Notes: generated by a model not told the origin, from the sequence alone. 32,393 nucleotides of DNA from an uncultured Oscillospiraceae bacterium (GCA_900547015.1 URFD01000005.1:1-32393), one strand, 5' to 3'; counted from the first letter of the stretch, positions 1-7,912 are shown. Program-made: numbers and translations.

Positions 1-2
1 AG

Positions 3-35
3 CAAAAAAGCCACTGCCCTTTTGCAGGCAGCGGC
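3..35 (-). terminator. rho-independent terminator of the edge transcript
   Basis: On the minus strand a 9-bp stem (27-35 with 10-18, GCCGCTGCC/GGCAGTGGC, one G-T pair) with a short loop is followed by six T residues (4-9). It ends the short transcript that starts near 110. Confidence 0.8.
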
Positions 36-110
36 CCAATCAGCGCCAACGCAACGGGCTTTGCGCTCGCTGTCCAGCGGATATTCGGTTTTTGTCGGCC
101 CTTGGTTTCT
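4..110 (-). ncRNA. putative small RNA (or attenuated leader), about 106 nt
   Basis: A consensus promoter (117-145) predicts a start near 110, and a rho-independent terminator ends it at about 4-9, so the whole unit lies between the stop of the acyltransferase gene and the window edge. No credible ORF is inside. On the minus strand it can form a CGCT/AGCG hairpin with a GGAC loop (around 74-85) and a CGCAA/TTGCG hairpin (around 50-65), closed by a CCAA/TTGG helix, before the terminator stem. I do not recognise it: it lacks the GGAAGGAAGCAGC core of SRP RNA and is too short for 6S RNA. It could instead be a terminated riboswitch-like leader of a gene beyond the left edge. Promoter and terminator are seen directly; function is unknown. 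Confidence 0.55.
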
Positions 111-116
111 ACCTTT

Positions 117-145
117 ATCATATCATCACTTTAAGACGCTGTCAA
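117..145 (-). promoter_or_regulatory. sigma-A promoter of the edge transcript
   Basis: TTGACA (140-145) and TATGAT (117-122) are separated by exactly 17 bp, a near-perfect sigma-A promoter. The downstream 110 nt hold no start codon with a ribosome site, which supports a non-coding transcript. Confidence 0.8.
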
Positions 146-214
146 GATAAAATCCGACAGCTGTTTCCTTTATTTTTCATCGAGAAAAAAAGTTTCGTCG
201 GGCAAAAAGTCCCG

Positions 215-964
215 TTAAAAGCGGTAAATCAGCCAAAGGATGGCGTACAGCACCGGCTGGTGAAACAGGTAAATCCACAGGGTATTCCGCCCGAGAAGGG
301 CAAGCGGCGGACAGTGGGAGCGATAGCACCACGCAGGCAGCTGAACCCGAGAGAACAGCACCCCTGCCCAGAACAAAAATAGGTACGGCAGCAGTGGAAA
401 ATAGTCCGAGGAAAAGAAATCCGGCCCGTAAAAGCCCAAAAAGCACAGCCAGTTGCTCCGATACAGGCAGTCCGGCAGGGCAATCGAAAGCTGCGGGGTC
501 AAGCCGAACCACCCGTCATAGAGGTGGTCGGTGAGCAAAAACAACACCAGCATCCCCACGATGCCGCCGGCTGTCGGGATGCGCTCCAATAGGGGCTTTA
601 ACAGGGTGGTGAGCAGCACTGCGACCCCCAGAAAATGCAAGAGTCCAAAGACGATGAGCTGGTCGGGGACAAACAGTGCCGTCACCACGGTCAGCAGGAT
701 TCCCAGCCCCAGCAGGCGCAGACCCCGTCTCAGGTTACTGCGGGAGAAGGTACAGCAGGCGCCGGAAATCAGCAAGAAGGTTCCGCAGATGCTCAACTGC
801 CAGACATCCGCCGCAGCCGAATCAAACCACCCCATCCCCGGCAGCTCGACCAGCTCGGCAAGGTCATAGCACAGGTGATAAACCAGCATACTGAGAATCA
901 TCAGGCCGCGCAGCTCGTCATAGAGTACGACACGGTGTCGGGTCGAAGTCAAAAGCCGCTCCAT
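215..964 (-). CDS. HGSNAT/DUF1624-like membrane acyltransferase
   Basis: An integral membrane protein of 249 residues with about seven or eight hydrophobic helices. Near the N-terminus it has the hallmark of the heparan-alpha-glucosaminide N-acetyltransferase catalytic-domain family (DELRGLMILSMLVYHLCYDL, residues 15-34), and near the C-terminus the typical GRNTLWIYLFHQP segment. Bacterial relatives are thought to move acyl groups onto sugars across the membrane; the substrate here is unknown. The start at 964 is chosen because GGAAGGGG lies just upstream; a longer upstream reading lacks a ribosome site and overlaps the MerR gene. It follows merR by 28 nt and is the last gene of the glyoxalase-cca-merR operon. 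No strong terminator follows it; a weak CGGG/CCCG hairpin with a T-run lies around 175-205. Confidence 0.8.
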   Translation of the reverse strand: MERLLTSTRHRVVLYDELRGLMILSMLVYHLCYDLAELVELPGMGWFDSAAADVWQLSICGTFLLISGACCTFSRSNLRRGLRLLGLGILLTVVTALFVPDQLIVFGLLHFLGVAVLLTTLLKPLLERIPTAGGIVGMLVLFLLTDHLYDGWFGLTPQLSIALPDCLYRSNWLCFLGFYGPDFFSSDYFPLLPYLFLFWAGVLFSRVQLPAWCYRSHCPPLALLGRNTLWIYLFHQPVLYAILWLIYRF

Positions 965-992
965 CGGAACATCCCCTTCCTTGTTTTTTCGG

Positions 993-1823
993 TTATGTTT
1001 CGGTTTTCTGCCCCAACTCCGCCAGCGGGATGAACAGCTCGGCGTAGTAGTGGGCAAGGTCGGTGTAGGAAATCATTGGGACCTCGCGCATCAGCAGACG
1101 GTTTTCCAAGCGCAAGCCCTGACGGCGTGCGGTCTCGAGCATACTGGCAACATCCTCCCGGCGCAGGTCGGCATTGGGCAGCTGGACGATGCTGTGCAGG
1201 GCACGCATCCCGGGCAGAACCTTGTTCCGATTGGCAGGGCTGTCCAGCTCCTTGGCAGTACTGCAATTCATCAGCAGAAGGGTTCGCATTGGCACACAGC
1301 GAAGGGCAGTGCCTACACCTTGTTCGAGCGAAAATTCCCTTGCCAGCTGGCAGAAGATATAGTGGTCGTGGTCCATGCCGGACACCTGCGCCAGATAGTC
1401 CTCCAAGCTGTCCTCCCTCTGCTCGAACAGAATGTAGCAGGGCGGCATCTCCACGATGTCCGTCCCCTGTCCCCGCTCCTGCATCCGTCGGGTCAGCGCC
1501 TCGACATACTCGATGCGCTTGAGCATCTGCTGCTCATAGCGGAGCTTGCGCTGGGTCTCCTGCCGTTTTTCCCGCAACAGGTCGATGAGCCGCTCCTCGT
1601 CGCAATCCTCCGAGATACTGCGAATCTCGGAGATGCTCATGCCGAGACTGCGGTAGTAGCTAACATCCAGCAGCTCCATAATCTGGTAAAGCGAGTACAT
1701 CCGATAGCGGTTTTCCGGATTGATCTGCGGATGCACCAGCCCTTTTTTCTCATAAAACCGAACCGCATCGATGCCAAGCCCGAGCAAGGCTGCCACCTGC
1801 GAAACGGTGAACATACGCTCCAT
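993..1823 (-). CDS. MerR-family transcriptional regulator with GyrI-like C-terminal domain
   Basis: 276 residues. Residues 1-75 are a MerR winged-helix domain (FTVSQVAALLGLGIDAVRFY, then the YEKKGL wing and an NRYRMY segment). Residues 76-115 form the long dimerising helix. Residues 120-276 resemble a BmrR/GyrI-like ligand-binding domain ending in the typical YYAELFIPL segment. Such proteins activate multidrug-efflux promoters by untwisting a 19-bp spacer when drug is bound; that role is inferred. The ATG at 1823 shares one base with the cca stop (TGATG), implying translational coupling. Its own operon promoter (3439-3467) has an ordinary 17-bp spacer, so autoregulation is not evident. The MATE promoter at 26732-26762 has the architecture this family uses. 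Confidence 0.88.
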   Translation of the reverse strand: MERMFTVSQVAALLGLGIDAVRFYEKKGLVHPQINPENRYRMYSLYQIMELLDVSYYRSLGMSISEIRSISEDCDEERLIDLLREKRQETQRKLRYEQQMLKRIEYVEALTRRMQERGQGTDIVEMPPCYILFEQREDSLEDYLAQVSGMDHDHYIFCQLAREFSLEQGVGTALRCVPMRTLLLMNCSTAKELDSPANRNKVLPGMRALHSIVQLPNADLRREDVASMLETARRQGLRLENRLLMREVPMISYTDLAHYYAELFIPLAELGQKTET

Positions 1824-3028
1824 CAGCGCTCCTCCCCTTTCTTCTGCTCCAAAAGCTGGCTTGCCTTTTGCCGCAGCGCCTGCGGACGGTTTTCCAGACA
1901 GTCCTGCAAGCACAGCTCGAACAGCTCCTCCAGCAGGTTGCCGAGTTCCTTCCCGCGCGGACAGCCCAGCTCAAGGAGCTGTTTGCCGTCGATTTGCAGC
2001 TCGGAGCGTTTCCAACAGCCCTGCTGTGCCACGGCAAGCGCATTGCAAAGGTCGTTTGCCCGTTTTTCATCCTCTGCCCGAATGAGCGAAAGCCAGTCCT
2101 GCACCGCATCGATGCCGAAATCCCGCAGGGCTGTCCGCAGTCCGAGTACGGTATCAGGGGATTGTTTGGCGACTTCTGACAGCGCATGGGCGCGCCGACA
2201 GTCCACATTGGAACAGCGCAGACGGCGCAAAACCGCCTGTGGCTCAGCATTTGCCTGCAAGCACAGCCAGCTCAGCCGCAGGACGGCATCGGGCGGCAGG
2301 CTCGAAAAGCCCGCTTGCGGCTGAGTGTTCGCAAGCTCCGGCAGAATCTGGCTTAGCACCGGCTGTGCCTGCTCCAAGACCCGAAGGGCGGCAGCACCTT
2401 CCAACAGCTTGCGAAGCTCAATCCAGATGCGCTCGGCGGAAATCTGGCGCAGAAGCGGAGCCTGTTTGCAGGCGGCGGACAGCGTTTGCTCCTCCAGAAA
2501 GAAATCCAGCGTGGACGCAAAGCGCAGCGCCCGCAAAATTCGCAGAGCGTCCTCCTCGAAGCGGCGCTCGGGATCTCCCACACAGCGAATCAGGCGGCGG
2601 CTCAAATCCTGCCGGCCGTCAAAGCAATCGAGCAGACCCCTCTGCGGATGCCATGCCATCGCATTGACGGTCAAATCCCGGCGGGCAAGGTCCTGCCGAA
2701 TCTCGGCGGTGAAGCGGACCGAATCCGGGTGGCGGTGGTCGGAACAGCCGCTTTCCAGACGGTAGGTGGTAATCTCGTACAGACTGCCGTCCTGCACCAC
2801 CCCGACCGTTCCATGGCAAAGCCCTGCCGTCACCAGCCGATGGTCGGCAAACAGCTCGAGCATCCTCTGCGGGAGGGCGGAGGTGGTCATATCCCAATCG
2901 CCGGGGGTGCGTCCCATGAGCGAATCCCTCACACAGCCGCCCACCACCCAGCAGCTTTCCCCTGCCTGCTCCAAACGGTGCATCAGCTCCAGCACCTGCG
3001 GCGGCGGATTAACGGCAGGCTTCATCAT
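1823..3028 (-). CDS. cca: CCA tRNA nucleotidyltransferase
   Basis: 401 residues, a class II CCA-adding enzyme that builds or repairs the 3' CCA end of tRNAs. The nucleotidyltransferase head has the VVGGCVRD glycine motif (28-35), the GDWDM carboxylates (D44 and D46, metal ligands), RRDLTVNAMA (116-125) and the base-selecting RRFEEDALRILRALRF helix (155-170). The helical tRNA-binding neck and body follow. Length is normal for Firmicutes. The start at 3028 has AGAGGA six bases upstream and overlaps the end of the glyoxalase gene by 20 nt. Its stop overlaps the merR start. Whether it adds all three bases or only part of CCA cannot be told from sequence. Confidence 0.93.
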   Translation of the reverse strand: MMKPAVNPPPQVLELMHRLEQAGESCWVVGGCVRDSLMGRTPGDWDMTTSALPQRMLELFADHRLVTAGLCHGTVGVVQDGSLYEITTYRLESGCSDHRHPDSVRFTAEIRQDLARRDLTVNAMAWHPQRGLLDCFDGRQDLSRRLIRCVGDPERRFEEDALRILRALRFASTLDFFLEEQTLSAACKQAPLLRQISAERIWIELRKLLEGAAALRVLEQAQPVLSQILPELANTQPQAGFSSLPPDAVLRLSWLCLQANAEPQAVLRRLRCSNVDCRRAHALSEVAKQSPDTVLGLRTALRDFGIDAVQDWLSLIRAEDEKRANDLCNALAVAQQGCWKRSELQIDGKQLLELGCPRGKELGNLLEELFELCLQDCLENRPQALRQKASQLLEQKKGEER

Positions 3029-3383
3029 CGAGTATCCTCTGAAATTCCAGCAGGTAGCCGTCCGGGTCGCGGAAGAAGAAGGAATAGACCGGAAAACGCT
3101 CGTGGCGCTGCGGCTGACCCAGCGTCGGCACTCCCAGTGCGGTGAGGCGGCGGTACTGTTCGTCCACCTCGTCTTGGTTCGTACAGTTTAGAGACATACA
3201 GGTTCCGGTCGCCAGCGGTCGGCCGTCCTGATATTGGCAGAAGCCCCAGTAGCCCCTGCCGCAGTCCAAAATCACACAGCTGCCCATCTCCTTCCAGAGG
3301 TGCAGGCCCACGACCTCGGTGTAGAAGCGGACGGTGCGCTGCAAATCGCTGACCGGCAGAAAGGTGATGCAGGATTCTATCAT
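3009..3383 (-). CDS. VOC (glyoxalase/bleomycin-resistance) family protein
   Basis: 124 residues in one vicinal-oxygen-chelate module. It opens with ITFLPVSDLQRTVRFYTEVV, the first beta-alpha-beta unit with the FY pair that follows the helix, and ends with FFRDPDGYLLEFQRI, the diagnostic second-half motif with the metal-ligand Glu. Proteins of this size act as metal-dependent lyases, dioxygenases or antibiotic-sequestering proteins; the substrate is unknown. The start at 3383 is fixed by AGAGGAGGA a few bases upstream; reading further upstream runs back into the preceding promoter and terminator. First gene of a four-gene operon with cca, merR and the acyltransferase. Confidence 0.87.
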   Translation of the reverse strand: MIESCITFLPVSDLQRTVRFYTEVVGLHLWKEMGSCVILDCGRGYWGFCQYQDGRPLATGTCMSLNCTNQDEVDEQYRRLTALGVPTLGQPQRHERFPVYSFFFRDPDGYLLEFQRILDDEACR

Positions 3384-3438
3384 CTGTTGTTCCTCCTCTG
3401 ACTTAGGTTCGGCAGGAGCTGCCTGCCGTTTTACCTTC

Positions 3439-3467
3439 ATCTTACCACACATTCCGCAGTTTTTCCA
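3439..3467 (-). promoter_or_regulatory. candidate promoter of the glyoxalase-cca-merR operon
   Basis: TGGAAA (3462-3467) and TAAGAT (3439-3444) are 17 bp apart, and TGG directly before the -10 gives an extended -10. It lies between the upstream terminator and the glyoxalase ribosome site. Both hexamers match only 4 of 6 bases. Confidence 0.45.
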
Positions 3468-3481
3468 TTCCCGCGGCAAAC

Positions 3482-3514
3482 AAAAAAGCCCGAGCCGTTT
3501 TCTTCGGTTCGAGC
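3482..3514 (-). terminator. terminator of the MacB-like ABC operon
   Basis: On the minus strand a 10-bp stem (GCTCGAACCG with CGGCTCGGGC, one wobble and one mismatch) is followed by TTTTTT (3482-3487), 22 nt after the permease stop. Confidence 0.8.
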
Positions 3515-3535
3515 TTTTGGAGCCTGTGTGCGGCA

Positions 3536-4954
3536 TCATTCGTGTTTGATGGCTTCGAGCGCGGAAATCTTGACCGCGCGGTTTGCCGGGTAGAAGCCGG
3601 CGACCAAGCCGATGATGGTGGCAAAGCCGATGGCGGCAAGCATCAGCCAAACAGGGATAATCGACAGCCGCGAGCCGCCGCCCATCATGCCGAAGCCGCC
3701 CATCATCCCGCCGAGGAAGCTGTTTCCGTCGCTGCCAAGGCCGCCGTTCATGGCAAGATAGTTGAGCAGTTTGGAAATGACAATACTGACCCCGACGCCC
3801 ATCAGTCCGCCGCAGAAACCGATGACCCCTGCCTCCATCAGAAAGACTGCGCGGATGTCGCCGATTTTACAGCCCAGCACCTTCATGACGCCGATTTCGC
3901 GGGTGCGCTCATAGATGGACATAATCATGGTGTTGGTGATGCCGATGGCAGCGACCAGCAGGGAGATTGCCGCCAGACTGCCCAGAAAGAGCTGTTGCTG
4001 CTGCATCTGCTTCTGCATCGGCTCGCGCACCGAATCCAGCGAATAGGTGTTGAAGCCCAGCTGCTTGATGGCCTCGTCCACCTGAGAGACGGTGTCGATG
4101 TCCTTGACCTTCACCTTGACCTCGGTGTAGACGCTCGGGTCGTTGCCGTAGTTTCGTTCCTTGTCCTCCTTGATTTTGTTGACCCGCTTGTATTCCTCAT
4201 ACAGAGCTTTGGCATCCTTCACATCCATAAAGCAGTAGTAGATGGTCTCCCAGCCAACGCTGTTGTTGCCCTCCAGAATACCGGTGACCTCCACCTCTCG
4301 GGTAATGGTGCGGTATTTGGGCTGGTTGTTTTCGTCGTACTCGTTGGAAACCAGCTGAAGCTCCATCTTGTCGTGCATGGGATTGACGAAGGGGTCGGGC
4401 ATCTTGCCGTTTTCGTCCGGGGTCGGGTTGACACGGTTGTTCCTCCAGCTGCGCTTGCTGTCATAAAACTGATAGGCCGACTCGCTGCCGAACAGGATGG
4501 TCGCCGTCTTTTTATTGTTGGTCGGATGAACCAGCTCCCCCTCCTTGGTCTGGTAGCCGAAGTAGGGCAGAGCGTCGGAGTAGACTCCCTTGACATTGTA
4601 CAGGTCCATCACATAGCGGTCCTTGCGTCCGGAGACAATCCGCATATTCATATAGGGCAAATCCCAGAACGGGGTGACCGCAACCACTCCGTCGAGCTTG
4701 GAGATTTGGGTGAGCATCTCATCGTTGAGCTTGGGAGAATCCTGATTCGCTCCGTAGTTCTCGATGGTGATTTGGGTCAGGTCGCCCATCTGTGCCAGCG
4801 ATTCCTCCATCGACTGGGTCATGGCAAGGCCCAGCGAAATCATCACCACGATGGCACAGGTGCCCACGATGACACCGGTCATGGTGAGCAGCGTCCTTGC
4901 CTTGCGGCGCAGGAGGTTTCGCATGGTCATGGAAATCAAATCAAACAGTCTCAT
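3536..4954 (-). CDS. MacB/FtsX-type ABC transporter permease
   Basis: 472 residues with the MacB layout. One N-terminal transmembrane helix (about 18-45, after RNLLRRKARTLLTMTGV) is followed by a large extracellular MacB-PCD-like domain (about 50-310), and then three helices form the FtsX core (starting near 320, 370 and 430) with the conserved ERTREIGVMKVLG cytoplasmic loop. A Gly/Met-rich stretch (GGMMGGFGMMGGGS) lies in an outer loop before the last helix. In this family the helices transmit ATP hydrolysis to the extracellular domain rather than forming a pore. The ATG at 4954 is preferred (GAGG six bases upstream) over that at 4960; either way it overlaps the end of the preceding gene, so translation is probably coupled. 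Last gene of the operon. Confidence 0.9.
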   Translation of the reverse strand: MRLFDLISMTMRNLLRRKARTLLTMTGVIVGTCAIVVMISLGLAMTQSMEESLAQMGDLTQITIENYGANQDSPKLNDEMLTQISKLDGVVAVTPFWDLPYMNMRIVSGRKDRYVMDLYNVKGVYSDALPYFGYQTKEGELVHPTNNKKTATILFGSESAYQFYDSKRSWRNNRVNPTPDENGKMPDPFVNPMHDKMELQLVSNEYDENNQPKYRTITREVEVTGILEGNNSVGWETIYYCFMDVKDAKALYEEYKRVNKIKEDKERNYGNDPSVYTEVKVKVKDIDTVSQVDEAIKQLGFNTYSLDSVREPMQKQMQQQQLFLGSLAAISLLVAAIGITNTMIMSIYERTREIGVMKVLGCKIGDIRAVFLMEAGVIGFCGGLMGVGVSIVISKLLNYLAMNGGLGSDGNSFLGGMMGGFGMMGGGSRLSIIPVWLMLAAIGFATIIGLVAGFYPANRAVKISALEAIKHE

Positions 4955-6854
4955 CGTCATCCTCGAATTCTGCCGCTGCTTTTTTCTTTTTAACTATCTT
5001 AATCGTAACAAGGATGACCACCAGCGTCACGCCGCCGACCACAGCCCACATCTGCCAGCTGTTCGGATTTTTCAGCTGTTCCCAGAAGCTCGGCCGGGTC
5101 TGCTCGGGTTCGGTCATGCCGGGGTCGACGTCGAAGCCACCCGGCATCATGTCATCCATCGCCGGAGCTTCGATGATGGTGGTGGAGAACGGAGCTGCGG
5201 CGCTGTGGGTTCCACCCACCGCATCCTCATAAGTATAGACAATCGCGCCGCTGAGTGCGCCTGCCTGCTGCGGAGTGAAGGAAAACTCCACCTCGCCCGA
5301 AGCGCCCGCCGCCACATTTCCGATGTGGTTGATTTGGCCCGCTCCCTCAAACTCGCCGGTCAGCGTTGCGGACAGGTTATAGAGCTCGCCGCGGCTCTTG
5401 TTGACATATTTGCTGGTCAGGTAAATCTCCTCGCCGACGGTGGACTCCATCAAATCGGCAATCGGGTCTGCGCTGAAGCGGTCGGCCTGGAAGGTCTGCA
5501 CCGCAATCTGCTGGGACATCTCGCCCTTCTGGCGGACGCCGCCCATCACATACTCATAGCTGAAGCTGATGTCGATTGGGTGAGATTTTGCCTCTGCGTT
5601 GGGCAGGACGGAGATGTTGACCGTTTTGTCAAAGCGGTCACTCTTGTTGACAATCGGCAGGTAGAACACATTGGTGCCATCGACGATTTGAAGTCCCTCG
5701 CCGGGAGCAATCTTCACGATGATGTTCTCCAAATCAATCTGCTGGCTGGTGTTGACTGCGGTGAAGCTCAGCGGGAACTCGCTGCCTGCCGCAATCTGCT
5801 GCTGGCTTCCGGTCGAAAACTCCCGAAGCAGGAGGTACGGGGTCTCGAAGTTTGCGTTCTGCGGCTGGTCCGGGGTGTCTTCTCCGCCTGTGCCGGGAGT
5901 GGTGGTTCCGGGTGTGGTGGTTCCGGGTGTCCCGCCGGGGGTGGTGGTGCCGGGTGTTCCGCCGGGGGTGGTAGTATCACCTGCGCCGGGAGTTCCAGTG
6001 CCGGGGGTGTTGGTATCACCTGTGCCGGGAGCATCGCCCTTGGTGAAATCGTCATCCTCTCCCGGGTTCTCCTTCCCCTCGGTCTGGGAAATGAGGGTTC
6101 CGTTCGGGCCAAACACGCTCGAAAGGGTGTTGTTTTTATTCTGCTCGAGCTGGGTCTGGTCGCCGTATCCGGTGCCTGCCGGCGTGCCAGTGGTCTGGTC
6201 GGTGATGGTGGTCTTATCCTTTGGTTTGGAGACGGTCAAATCGATGCGTGCCTTGGTGAAGGTGAAGCTCAGGGTTGCCGTCTGGCTCTTGATGTACTGC
6301 TTGGGCTTGGCGGTTCTGGTCTTGGTGGTGTAGGGGTACTGGTAGATGAGGTTCATCTTCATCTCGTTAGAATCGCGGAACACCACATTGGGCAGCTGGA
6401 TGTCCAGATTGATCAGGTCGTTTTCGCCCTTCGAGCAGGTGATGCGGTTGGAAAAAGCCTCGCCGTTCGAGGAGCCCATGTTATATTTCAGGTAGTAAGA
6501 ATCTCTGCGAACCTGGGTCATCTCGGAATATTTCCCGGTGCCGTCCGCCAGATGCAGGGTGACATCCACCCTGCTGTAGTTGGTCTCGACCTCCTGTCCG
6601 TCCTCATCCTTATAGATGACGCGGGTGCTGTTAAAGCCAATCAGGTCGGACTTTGCCGAGTTGGAAAAGGTCCCGAGCAGATTGCCGTCCAAATCGTAAA
6701 AGGTCAGATCAGGCTGACGGCTGGTGTGTACTGTGGTCTTTTTGCGGGTTGTGGCAGCGCTTGCCATCGTGGTCAGCAGACTGCTCATCACGCCGAGAAT
6801 CATCAGCACCGCCATCGCAAGGCAGACCACGCGCACAAATTTTTTCTGTTTCAT
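4941..6854 (-). CDS. large membrane-anchored extracellular protein of the ABC operon (COG1361/CARDB-like)
   Basis: 637 residues. A signal peptide (about 1-34, KKFVR, hydrophobic core, ASA cleavage site) is followed by an extracellular N-terminal domain (about 40-210), a flexible Gly/Thr/Pro linker (about 280-325, many TPG steps), two Ig-like beta-rich segments reminiscent of CARDB/NEW3 domains (about 345-565), and a C-terminal transmembrane helix (about 598-620) with a KKKK stop-transfer signal and an acidic tail. Its place between ATPase and permease suggests an extracellular partner, analogous in position to the membrane-fusion protein of MacAB but unrelated in sequence. The start has GAGGA upstream. 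The gene lies 9 nt after the ATPase stop and overlaps the permease start. Function unknown; it may bind a substrate or cell-wall ligand. Confidence 0.85.
   Translation of the reverse strand: MKQKKFVRVVCLAMAVLMILGVMSSLLTTMASAATTRKKTTVHTSRQPDLTFYDLDGNLLGTFSNSAKSDLIGFNSTRVIYKDEDGQEVETNYSRVDVTLHLADGTGKYSEMTQVRRDSYYLKYNMGSSNGEAFSNRITCSKGENDLINLDIQLPNVVFRDSNEMKMNLIYQYPYTTKTRTAKPKQYIKSQTATLSFTFTKARIDLTVSKPKDKTTITDQTTGTPAGTGYGDQTQLEQNKNNTLSSVFGPNGTLISQTEGKENPGEDDDFTKGDAPGTGDTNTPGTGTPGAGDTTTPGGTPGTTTPGGTPGTTTPGTTTPGTGGEDTPDQPQNANFETPYLLLREFSTGSQQQIAAGSEFPLSFTAVNTSQQIDLENIIVKIAPGEGLQIVDGTNVFYLPIVNKSDRFDKTVNISVLPNAEAKSHPIDISFSYEYVMGGVRQKGEMSQQIAVQTFQADRFSADPIADLMESTVGEEIYLTSKYVNKSRGELYNLSATLTGEFEGAGQINHIGNVAAGASGEVEFSFTPQQAGALSGAIVYTYEDAVGGTHSAAAPFSTTIIEAPAMDDMMPGGFDVDPGMTEPEQTRPSFWEQLKNPNSWQMWAVVGGVTLVVILVTIKIVKKKKAAAEFEDDDETV
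5889..6030. repeat. low-complexity repeat encoding the TPG linker
   Basis: Imperfect short repeats built on GGTTCCGGGTGT and CCGCCGGGGGTGGT units encode the Thr-Pro-Gly-rich linker of the extracellular ABC partner. Units are multiples of three, so slippage would change linker length without a frameshift. Confidence 0.75.
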
Positions 6855-6863
6855 CTTGTTTCC

Positions 6864-7829
6864 TCATCTTCCCTTTTGTTCGTTGTTCTCCGGCTGGTCG
6901 GGCACGGAGGATTCTGTGGTTTCGGTCGGCTCGGTGAGTGGACATTCCAGCGGGCTGTCGGCAAGCTCCTGCTCGACCAGCTCCTCTGTCTGCGGCAGAA
7001 GGACATCCTTTGGCTCGGCGCCCTGTCGCAGGTCATCCGGCAGCAGAGCATCGACCACCTGTTCCATCTGCTGAGACTCCTGTGTCTCCGGTTCCTGTGT
7101 CTCCGACTGCTCCTGCAATTCCTGACCGACCTCGGCAATCGACTCGTTGGGACGGTCATCGACCACCTTGCCGTCAATCAGCGTGATGATGCGGTCGGCA
7201 TACAGCGCCAGCTCCCGGTCGTGGGTGACCAGCACCAGCGTCTGTTTGTTTTTGCGGCACAGCCGAACCATCAGCTCCATGACCTCCTTAGTGGTGCGGG
7301 TGTCAAGGTTGCCGGTCGGCTCGTCGGCAAAGACGATTTTGGGCTTTGCCACAAACGCCCTTGCGATGCCCACTCGCTGCTGCTGGCCGCCGGACATCTG
7401 GGCGGGCTTGTGGTTCATCCGCTTGCCCAGACCCACCTGCTTTAGAATCATCTTGGCTCGGCGGTTTCGCAGGGTCTTGCCGAAGCCCCGAAACATCAGC
7501 GGCATGGCGACATTTTCCAGCGCGGTGTAGGATTGCAGCAGGTTGTAGGACTGAAAGATAAAGCCGACATTTTTTTGGCGAAAGCGCGCGAGCTGTCCTT
7601 CTGAGAGGGACGAGATATTGACCCCGCCAATCAGAACCCTGCCGCGCGTGGGCTTTTCCAGACCTGCCAGCTGGTTGAGCAGGGTGGATTTTCCCGAGCC
7701 GGAGGTGCCGAGGATGCAGCAAATCTGCCCCTTTTCAATTTCCAGGTTGATGCCGCCCAGCGCCACCACCCGTTCCCGTCCAACCGGATAGATTTTGTAT
7801 AGGTTTTCGATTTTAATAATCGCTGCCAT
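6864..7829 (-). CDS. MacB/LolD-type ABC transporter ATPase with acidic C-terminal tail
   Basis: 321 residues. The ATPase core (about 1-225) has Walker A GTSGSGKS, signature MSGGQQQRVGIARA, Walker B IVFADEPTGNLD and the H-loop in LVTHDRE, and starts with the family's IIKIENLYKIYPVG. The NIDTR-like step after Walker B (NLDTRT) is typical of MacB/LolD. An extra tail of about 90 residues rich in Gln, Glu and Pro follows and is probably disordered. The start at 7829 has GGGGAG eight bases upstream; the 16 codons further upstream lack a site. First gene of the operon; it should power the FtsX-type permease encoded last. Confidence 0.93.
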   Translation of the reverse strand: MAAIIKIENLYKIYPVGRERVVALGGINLEIEKGQICCILGTSGSGKSTLLNQLAGLEKPTRGRVLIGGVNISSLSEGQLARFRQKNVGFIFQSYNLLQSYTALENVAMPLMFRGFGKTLRNRRAKMILKQVGLGKRMNHKPAQMSGGQQQRVGIARAFVAKPKIVFADEPTGNLDTRTTKEVMELMVRLCRKNKQTLVLVTHDRELALYADRIITLIDGKVVDDRPNESIAEVGQELQEQSETQEPETQESQQMEQVVDALLPDDLRQGAEPKDVLLPQTEELVEQELADSPLECPLTEPTETTESSVPDQPENNEQKGR

Positions 7830-7883
7830 CCAGTCTCCCCTTTCCCGGTGCAGGAAAAAACTACCTGCTTGTTTCACAAATTC

Positions 7884-7912
7884 AGAATATCATATCAAAC
7901 TACACCTGTCAA
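7884..7912 (-). promoter_or_regulatory. sigma-A promoter of the ABC operon
   Basis: TTGACA (7907-7912) and TATTCT (7884-7889) with a 17-bp spacer, about 50 nt upstream of the ATPase start and just downstream of the clpE terminator. Confidence 0.7.

Noticed and set aside
10..35. GCCACTG near the left edge as a piece of a cobalamin riboswitch
   Set aside because: No AGCCAGGAGACC-type core nearby; it is explained as one arm of the minus-strand terminator.
4764..7445. Long plus-strand open frame opposite the ABC extracellular protein and ATPase genes
   Set aside because: It mirrors the codon pattern of the real minus-strand genes, lacks a ribosome site and gives Leu/Gly/His-biased sequence without motifs.
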